Position numbers and translations under genes: made by a program
Source: Lentisphaerota bacterium
Lineage (GTDB): Bacteria > Verrucomicrobiota > Lentisphaeria > Victivallales > GWF2-50-93
Length of the DNA: 17,244 nucleotides
Reading direction: 5' to 3'
Assembly (NCBI GenBank): GCA_025360875.1
Contig: JANYBI010000680.1
Span: 1-17,244, forward strand
The notes under the pieces: generated by a model
The model's input: only the letters and a program-made list of their open reading frames with translations
Told to the model about the DNA's origin: nothing
Database searches by the model: none
In this document: positions 12,856 through 17,244 of the stretch, piece after piece
Layout of the letters: each line of letters starts with the position of its first letter
How positions within the stretch are numbered: position 1 is the first letter of the stretch

Positions 12856-13045
12856 AATTCCTCCGGGGATATTCCATGAGAGCCGCACTCTCAGGCATGA
12901 CCACGCGCTCCGGCACTGCATCCATTTCGACTGGGTCCCGGGACCCGCGACGCTCCATAAGCCCATCCAGAGCTTTATCGGAGAATCCTTCGATAAAAAC
13001 CTCGTAAACCCTGTTCCGCAAGAAATTCAGCAGGAGCCCTATCAA
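12845..13045 (-). CDS. Small open frame, 66 aa, TTG start, unrecognised
   Basis: The frame opens with TTG at 13045 after AGGAG eight bases upstream and ends in TAG inside the start of the next small frame. The peptide (containing FLRNRVYEVFIEGFSDKALD and later PESAALMEYP) has protein-like composition but no recognised motif. Reading on in the next frame at MEYP would give a fused product of about 120 residues, so the pair could be one degraded gene. A third short frame opens with ATG upstream and stops after 29 codons. Confidence 0.2.
   Translation of the reverse strand: MIGLLLNFLRNRVYEVFIEGFSDKALDGLMERRGSRDPVEMDAVPERVVMPESAALMEYPRRNYGD
12877..12893. other. Short hairpin in the spacer
   Basis: TGAGAG (12877-12882) and CTCTCA (12888-12893) form a 6-bp stem around the loop CCGCA. 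CATG flanks on both sides could extend it with a 2-base bulge. It lies inside the 66-aa frame. It has no T-run typical of an intrinsic terminator. Confidence 0.35.
12933..12946. other. Perfect 14-bp palindrome GGGTCCCGGGACCC
   Basis: The sequence equals its own reverse complement with no central spacer. It lies in the middle of the spacer, within the 66-aa frame (there read as part of RGSRDP). A dimeric protein site or chance are both possible. Confidence 0.5.
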
Positions 13046-13081
13046 ATATAGGATCTCCTACCATAATTCCAGCCTGGGATG

Positions 13082-13093
13082 ATTTTTAGAGGT
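13082..13093 (-). repeat. 12-base motif shared with the 1965-aa gene leader
   Basis: ACCTCTAAAAAT on the minus strand is identical to the run spanning the leader hairpin loop at 9463-9474. Here it lies 57 bases past the stop of the 1328-aa gene and is not enclosed by the AGGGAA/TTCCCT stem. It may be a fragment of a dispersed intergenic element. Confidence 0.45.
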
Positions 13094-13149
13094 GCCATTA
13101 ATATATAGGGAAACTCAATTACTTTCGCCAACCTGCTGACTTAAGATCA

Positions 13150-16100
13150 TCACTCCAGGATCGCTTCCGCGTGCTGGTCGAATCCCGCCCAGGTGTTGTA
13201 GGTGGCCGGCCAGGCGATGCATTTCTGGACGTCCGCGCCAGGCTGGTCGCTGTCGTCGATCAGGAAACCGAGCCGGAAGGAAGATCCGCTCTTCATCTGC
13301 AGCGGACATTCAGGCAGGCTCATCTCCTTGTTGAACGACTGGTCCTTGTTGTACGCCTCCGAAACCGGAAGCTTGAACTCGTAGACGATCACCGGCGACT
13401 TCGACAGATCGACACCGTAGAGGCTTTCGATGATCTTCCGTTCCTCGACGTCGTTTGCATTGTCCAGCACTGTCACCTTGCGCGGCGCAAGCTGCGGATC
13501 CAGCGCCTTGTTGATGCCCTTTCCTTCGCCCCACCAGCGGTCGCGGAAGATGAAATCGCCACCGTCGCGGACACGGGTTATGTTGTACTTGAATCCGCCG
13601 ATCGTATAGCCGTTTATCGACATCTCGATGCAGTCCTGCATGTAGAATTTCGATGCCGGCTGGTACATGACCACCTTGTCGTCGAACTTCAGGACCTGCA
13701 CGTAGAGGTTGTCTCCTTCCCATGCCATACGCACCGTGGCGCAGGTGTCTGCCGGACCTTTGATTGCGGAACCTTCCGGCGTAATCACAATCATCGGAGC
13801 AATTCCGGCCTTGCGCCATTTGACGAGATCCCCGTCGATCGGCATCGGAGCCTGCAGCTTGCGCACCTTGACGACAGGTGACTTCGCGGTCGTCTTGCCG
13901 GCGATTTCAACCGTCTGGGTACGGAGCGTTTCGGAACGTGCCTTGTCGATCTTCAACGGAACAGTCTCATATCGGATCGAATCGGTGTTGATCAGGCGGA
14001 ACCAGTTGACGCAGTTGCTCATGAACTCGCCCATCAGGAAATATTCTTTGCCATCATTGCCTTTGAACGGCTGGAAAACGTTGGGATGATCCATCAGACC
14101 AAAACGGTAATGTGCGGCGAGTGGCAGGGCGAAATTTCCGGTCGCCAGACCGTCCTTGTCCATGGAATACATCTCCGTCTCCCATGCGGAGCCGACCATC
14201 TGCAGACCATTCATTGAGGAGAGACCGATGATCGGGCCGGCCTCGGTCAGTGGACGGAACCACCTTATATGTCCGGTCTTGTCGAATCCGGCGACATCGG
14301 TCCCACCGCCATTGGGCCCCAGCATCTTTGTCGCAGGGGAATTCTGCAGCCAGGGCTGGTACATCCAGCCGCCGTCAGGAAGATTAAGTACGCCGTTACC
14401 GCCAGCAATACGTGTCAGGGAATCCGTCTTCCCAAGATCAAACGGCGACGGCATCTCTGTGTCAACCATCAGCGCCGCGTCCTCCTTTTTCAGGACAAGG
14501 CACGGTGTTCCCTTCGCATCAGGCTCGATCCGAATGTAAGTGCAACGGGCGTTCGGGACCTGTTCCCTCCATGGAGTTTCGCCGACGTGATCACCCTGGA
14601 AAACCAGACGCAGGGACCCGTCCCGTGCCGGATAAATATATGGTACGGTCGCGAAATGGCCGGCAGGACTGATCGCCTTTCCCTCCGCATCGGTCCATAC
14701 CTTGAACTCGTCCTTGTCATCGATAACCCCGTCGTTGTTGCTGTCCGAGCGGACAACCCACGCCTTCTCCTTTTCCGAATACATATATTGGCTGACTGGA
14801 CGGCCGACGAATCCGTTCAATTCACAGACGATCCACGTCTTGGCGTCGCTGCCGTTTGCATAGTACTTCTTCAGGTCCTGCTGTCCCATCGCGTAGCGCT
14901 TGCCGCCCATGGGGAAGAACATCCATATCGTGCTGTCCTTCGGGAACACCCAGTTCGCATAAGGCTGCCATGTCTTCTTCTTCGCATCGATCTGGAAGGA
15001 TGTGCCCTTGCCGTTGTAGAATCCGGTGGGCGCACCGTCTTTGAAATCAATCGGGATCATGTCCCAGCAGAAATCCGCCCAGGTGTCGCGAATGAGCTTG
15101 CCCTGCGGATCAAACATGGCGATGCGCGAATTGTGGAGTACCGAAATTTCCCCTTTCGGCCCGACCGCAAGACCAACACGGCCGCACGGTGCGCCACCGA
15201 GGGAGCTGTCCTTGAATTCAAAACGGTCAGGCTGTATCGGTCCGACCGGATCCTCTCCTGTGCCGATCGTGAAGAGCGGCTTCAAGGCGGCCGGATCGGC
15301 CGCGTCAAACATGTGCACCTTGCCAGTTTCGGCAGACGCGATCGCCATGCGTCCGTTACGGACGGCTACGGCAAGCGGTTTCTTGACACCTTCGAAGCGC
15401 TGCTTGATTTCACCTTTATCATTGATTGCGAGCACCGTCTTGTTCTCGCTGACGAGCCAGACCAGCCCGTTCTTATCGTCGCCTGAGAGCGATGTTGGGG
15501 ACGGTATCTGGAACTGCTCCTTGAAATCAGGCATTTCCGCGGAGGCATGCAATATCCTGTTCGCCGGCGGATCCGCGAGGAAAAGACGTCCGTTGAGGAA
15601 AGCCAGCTGGTTCCTTCCCATGTTGTGCGGCAGGTTCTGGAAATAGAGACGGTAATCCTTGTCGGGCCACATCATGGCCTCACCGGTGGCAGTGTCAATC
15701 TTCACCATCTCCATGACTTTTCCTGCCGCCTTGATCACGTATGCGACACTGCCGGTTCCCATGGCGATCCCATCGATTTCCGAATCGCCTCCGAACGCCC
15801 AGGTCGCCTTGCCCGTCGCCGGATCCTGTTTAGTGATATTGATTTTCCGCTCCTGCCATCCGGTACCGGCTACAAGCTGCCCGTCGTCGGCGTAGGCGAT
15901 CACGAGCACGCTCATCTCATTGGCGTTTGCGCCGTAGTTCTCGATGCCCTTGTTGGCGGCGTAGCCCATATGTTCTGCGGCAACCTGGCTCTCTAGCATG
16001 CGAACTTCGCAGTCACCTGCCTCGATCGGTTTGGCGAGGAAGTCGCGTCCCGACAGCCAGAACTCGTATTCGCCCTTGTGCAGTGGCAGACCCTGGAACA

Positions 16101-17136
16101 GGTAGCACAGCAGCCTGCCATCCTTGCGGAAAACGCCTGCACTTTTCACTCCATCTTCAGATTTTACGACCAGCTTGCCGTCCGGCGATCCGACGTTTAG
16201 CCGGGCCGTCGCAAACGCACCCGCATCCATTTCCTTGCCCCAGGGCTCGCCGCGCATGTCCGAAACCGGTGACTTGATCCCTGCGAATTCCCTGACACCC
16301 CAGCCTGAGGTGACGACATGCGAAGGCCGCCATGGCATTGAAGAAACAGCCCAGTACTCATCCCGGAGCGGATTGGCAAAGACAATCGACATACCCACGG
16401 AATGGCGTTCCAAGCCGCTCAGGCAGCTCCACGCGGCAACTGTGTGCCGCACATATTCACCTTCCATGCTGCCGATGCCCGTGCAGTTCCAGATGTTGTA
16501 GTCGAACTGGAGCCCTTCGTTGTTAAGCGGCAGATAGATTCCGATGTCGCTGCCGGCCACGATGTTGTTGAACGCGACGATTCCACGGCACTGCGAAACG
16601 CCGAACCCGGTCGCATAGTTCTTCGCCAGCGTGCAGTTCACTATTACGCCTTTGCTCACGCCGTTCAAGGCGATCCCGTTCCGGTTGTCGGCAATGACAG
16701 TGTTCTCGATCCTGACATTCCCGGTGTTCATCACATTCACTCCGCAGAGGTTGCGCAGCACACGGAGTCCGGACAGCGTCACGTCGCCTCCGCCCTCGAT
16801 GCGGATGCCGGCGACAGCCGATCCCTGCAACGTGATTCCGGACACCGTCACGTTACTCGCATCCTTGATCAGCATGCCGAAGTTCTTGCCCTGCGCGTCG
16901 ATAATCGTCTGCTCGGCTCCAGCACCCTTGACGGTTACGCCTGAAGGGATAGAGAGGTTGCCCGCCTTGAAAGTTCCTGCAGGCACAGCCACTGTAGTTC
17001 CTGGCGCCGCACCGGCCAGCGCTGCGGTAAGCTGCTCAGATGTTTTGACATCGATTGTCGCCGCCGTTGCCGCCGTCTTCAGGTGCGCCATCACCGCTGC
17101 GAAGATCGCAAACGCCACCATCAGGTTCTTGGTCAT
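13150..17136 (-). CDS. Secreted beta-helix / beta-propeller / CBM9-like protein, 1328 aa
   Basis: The ATG at 17136 follows TGGAGA with seven bases between. Signal peptide to about residue 25 (ATA/A). Residues 27-300 form a right-handed parallel beta-helix of the DUF1565/pectate-lyase-3 or NosD type: entry sequence AAPGTTVAVPAGTF, then repeats such as NVTVSGITLQ and NVRIENTVIADNRNGIAL. About 405-1085 is an NHL/quinoprotein-like beta-propeller with many DGK, ING and GH-type turns. It contains an EF-hand/dockerin-like calcium loop DSNNDGVIDDKDE (798-810). About 1093-1328 is a CBM9-like domain: IDGDLVKW (1100-1107), VRMAWEGDNLYVQVLKFDD, then MQDCIEMSING. The role is probably binding or processing of a polysaccharide outside the cytoplasm; no catalytic residues could be assigned. 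It is the most upstream gene seen of the cluster and is not obviously paralogous to the other three. Confidence 0.88.
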   Translation of the reverse strand: MTKNLMVAFAIFAAVMAHLKTAATAATIDVKTSEQLTAALAGAAPGTTVAVPAGTFKAGNLSIPSGVTVKGAGAEQTIIDAQGKNFGMLIKDASNVTVSGITLQGSAVAGIRIEGGGDVTLSGLRVLRNLCGVNVMNTGNVRIENTVIADNRNGIALNGVSKGVIVNCTLAKNYATGFGVSQCRGIVAFNNIVAGSDIGIYLPLNNEGLQFDYNIWNCTGIGSMEGEYVRHTVAAWSCLSGLERHSVGMSIVFANPLRDEYWAVSSMPWRPSHVVTSGWGVREFAGIKSPVSDMRGEPWGKEMDAGAFATARLNVGSPDGKLVVKSEDGVKSAGVFRKDGRLLCYLFQGLPLHKGEYEFWLSGRDFLAKPIEAGDCEVRMLESQVAAEHMGYAANKGIENYGANANEMSVLVIAYADDGQLVAGTGWQERKINITKQDPATGKATWAFGGDSEIDGIAMGTGSVAYVIKAAGKVMEMVKIDTATGEAMMWPDKDYRLYFQNLPHNMGRNQLAFLNGRLFLADPPANRILHASAEMPDFKEQFQIPSPTSLSGDDKNGLVWLVSENKTVLAINDKGEIKQRFEGVKKPLAVAVRNGRMAIASAETGKVHMFDAADPAALKPLFTIGTGEDPVGPIQPDRFEFKDSSLGGAPCGRVGLAVGPKGEISVLHNSRIAMFDPQGKLIRDTWADFCWDMIPIDFKDGAPTGFYNGKGTSFQIDAKKKTWQPYANWVFPKDSTIWMFFPMGGKRYAMGQQDLKKYYANGSDAKTWIVCELNGFVGRPVSQYMYSEKEKAWVVRSDSNNDGVIDDKDEFKVWTDAEGKAISPAGHFATVPYIYPARDGSLRLVFQGDHVGETPWREQVPNARCTYIRIEPDAKGTPCLVLKKEDAALMVDTEMPSPFDLGKTDSLTRIAGGNGVLNLPDGGWMYQPWLQNSPATKMLGPNGGGTDVAGFDKTGHIRWFRPLTEAGPIIGLSSMNGLQMVGSAWETEMYSMDKDGLATGNFALPLAAHYRFGLMDHPNVFQPFKGNDGKEYFLMGEFMSNCVNWFRLINTDSIRYETVPLKIDKARSETLRTQTVEIAGKTTAKSPVVKVRKLQAPMPIDGDLVKWRKAGIAPMIVITPEGSAIKGPADTCATVRMAWEGDNLYVQVLKFDDKVVMYQPASKFYMQDCIEMSINGYTIGGFKYNITRVRDGGDFIFRDRWWGEGKGINKALDPQLAPRKVTVLDNANDVEERKIIESLYGVDLSKSPVIVYEFKLPVSEAYNKDQSFNKEMSLPECPLQMKSGSSFRLGFLIDDSDQPGADVQKCIAWPATYNTWAGFDQHAEAILE

Positions 17137-17142
17137 TAATTT

Positions 17143-17148
17143 TCTCCA
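17143..17148 (-). promoter_or_regulatory. Shine-Dalgarno of the 1328-aa gene
   Basis: TGGAGA on the minus strand lies seven bases before the ATG at 17136, and the hydrophobic signal peptide begins directly after it. No competing upstream start is visible. Confidence 0.65.
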
Positions 17149-17162
17149 GAATTATATAAATC

Positions 17163-17176
17163 CATGAATTTTCATG
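17163..17176. promoter_or_regulatory. Inverted repeat upstream of the 1328-aa gene
   Basis: CATGAA (17163-17168) and TTCATG (17171-17176) form 6-base arms separated by TT, 26 bases before the ATG. It could be an operator or a small leader hairpin. The AT-rich context makes chance plausible. Confidence 0.25.
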
Positions 17177-17217
17177 TTTAATGGTGTCAGTCTGATATTT
17201 TCTTCTTTTCCACTTTG

Positions 17218-17244
17218 TTTGGAGCTTGGAGGTTTGGAGCTTGG
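17218..17244. repeat. 15-bp tandem repeat running off the window edge
   Basis: TTTGGAGCTTGGAGG is followed by TTTGGAGCTTGG, one full and one partial unit, continuing past the right edge. It lies about 80 bases upstream of the 1328-aa gene. Low-complexity GGAGCTTGGAGG tracts are typical of dispersed intergenic repeats; this is a third repeat family besides the ATCCTGT and CAGTCGC types. Confidence 0.65.

Larger units (their letters stand above)
12545..13149. other. 605-base spacer between the 1328-aa and 997-aa genes
   Basis: This is the only long gap without a confident gene. From right to left it contains a copy of the 12-base motif at 13082-13093, the two weak overlapping small frames (13045 to 12652), a 14-bp palindrome, a short hairpin, a candidate promoter and the shared 26-bp element. 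The part from about 12700 to 13040 is visibly more GC-rich than its AT-rich ends, which fits a former gene or a structured transcript. Confidence 0.6.

Noticed and set aside
13171..13881. 236-codon open frame on the plus strand
   Set aside because: Antisense to the CBM9-like domain of the 1328-aa gene; composition is typical of a reverse-strand shadow.
14269..15486. 405-codon open frame on the plus strand
   Set aside because: It lies wholly opposite the 1328-aa gene, which has a signal peptide, ribosome-binding site and recognisable domains. The plus-strand product is Arg/His/Val-rich with no motif, as expected of an antisense shadow.
17151..17156. Exact TATAAT upstream of the 1328-aa gene
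   Set aside because: It lies only 14 bases before the ATG, so transcription would start at or inside the ribosome-binding site, and no good -35 is present. Probably AT-rich background.

Overview
The window holds four very large genes for exported proteins, all on the minus strand, plus one 605-base spacer with two weak small reading frames. No tRNA, rRNA, transposase, CRISPR array, transporter or regulator was seen. In transcription order (right to left) the genes are: a 1328-residue beta-helix / beta-propeller / CBM9-like protein (13150-17136), a 997-residue GH42-like protein (9551-12544), a 1965-residue propeller / GH42-like / propeller / discoidin-like protein (3547-9444), and an 1108-residue GH42-like protein (84-3410). 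Each begins with a signal peptide and has a clear Shine-Dalgarno sequence. None shows a lipobox, PEP-CTERM or other anchor, so they are probably soluble in the periplasm or secreted.

The likely source is a PVC-superphylum bacterium, most plausibly Lentisphaerota (Victivallis-like) or Kiritimatiellota. This is an inference from the style of the genes: giant modular secreted glycosidase-like proteins, C-terminal CBM9-like domains, moderately GC-rich genes in AT-rich spacers, and short degenerate repeats in the spacers. No taxonomic marker gene is present.

The central observation is that three of the four genes appear to be diverged tandem paralogues. They share a TIM-barrel-like region, a strand of the type IAVLWSFTE / VAMLYSISD / VAIVVSYRQ, a glutamine-amidotransferase-like domain, the small beta domain expected at the end of GH42 proteins, and an Ig-like domain. 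The two shorter ones also share an N-terminal beta domain and a C-terminal module resembling the N-terminal domain of GH67-type enzymes. The longest has lost the DEPGL motif of the other two, gained propellers on both sides of the core, and carries degenerate 7-bp tandem repeats inside its coding sequence. The natural reading is a polysaccharide or glycoconjugate utilisation cluster, but the substrate cannot be read from the sequence.

Regulatory hints: a 26-bp element with one mismatch lies at nearly the same distance upstream of the 997- and 1965-residue genes; a hairpin abuts the ribosome-binding site of the 1965-residue gene and its loop sequence recurs downstream of the 1328-residue gene; and strong stem-loops lie between the 1965- and 1108-residue genes and beyond the 1108-residue gene. 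Together these suggest separate but coordinated transcripts rather than one simple operon.
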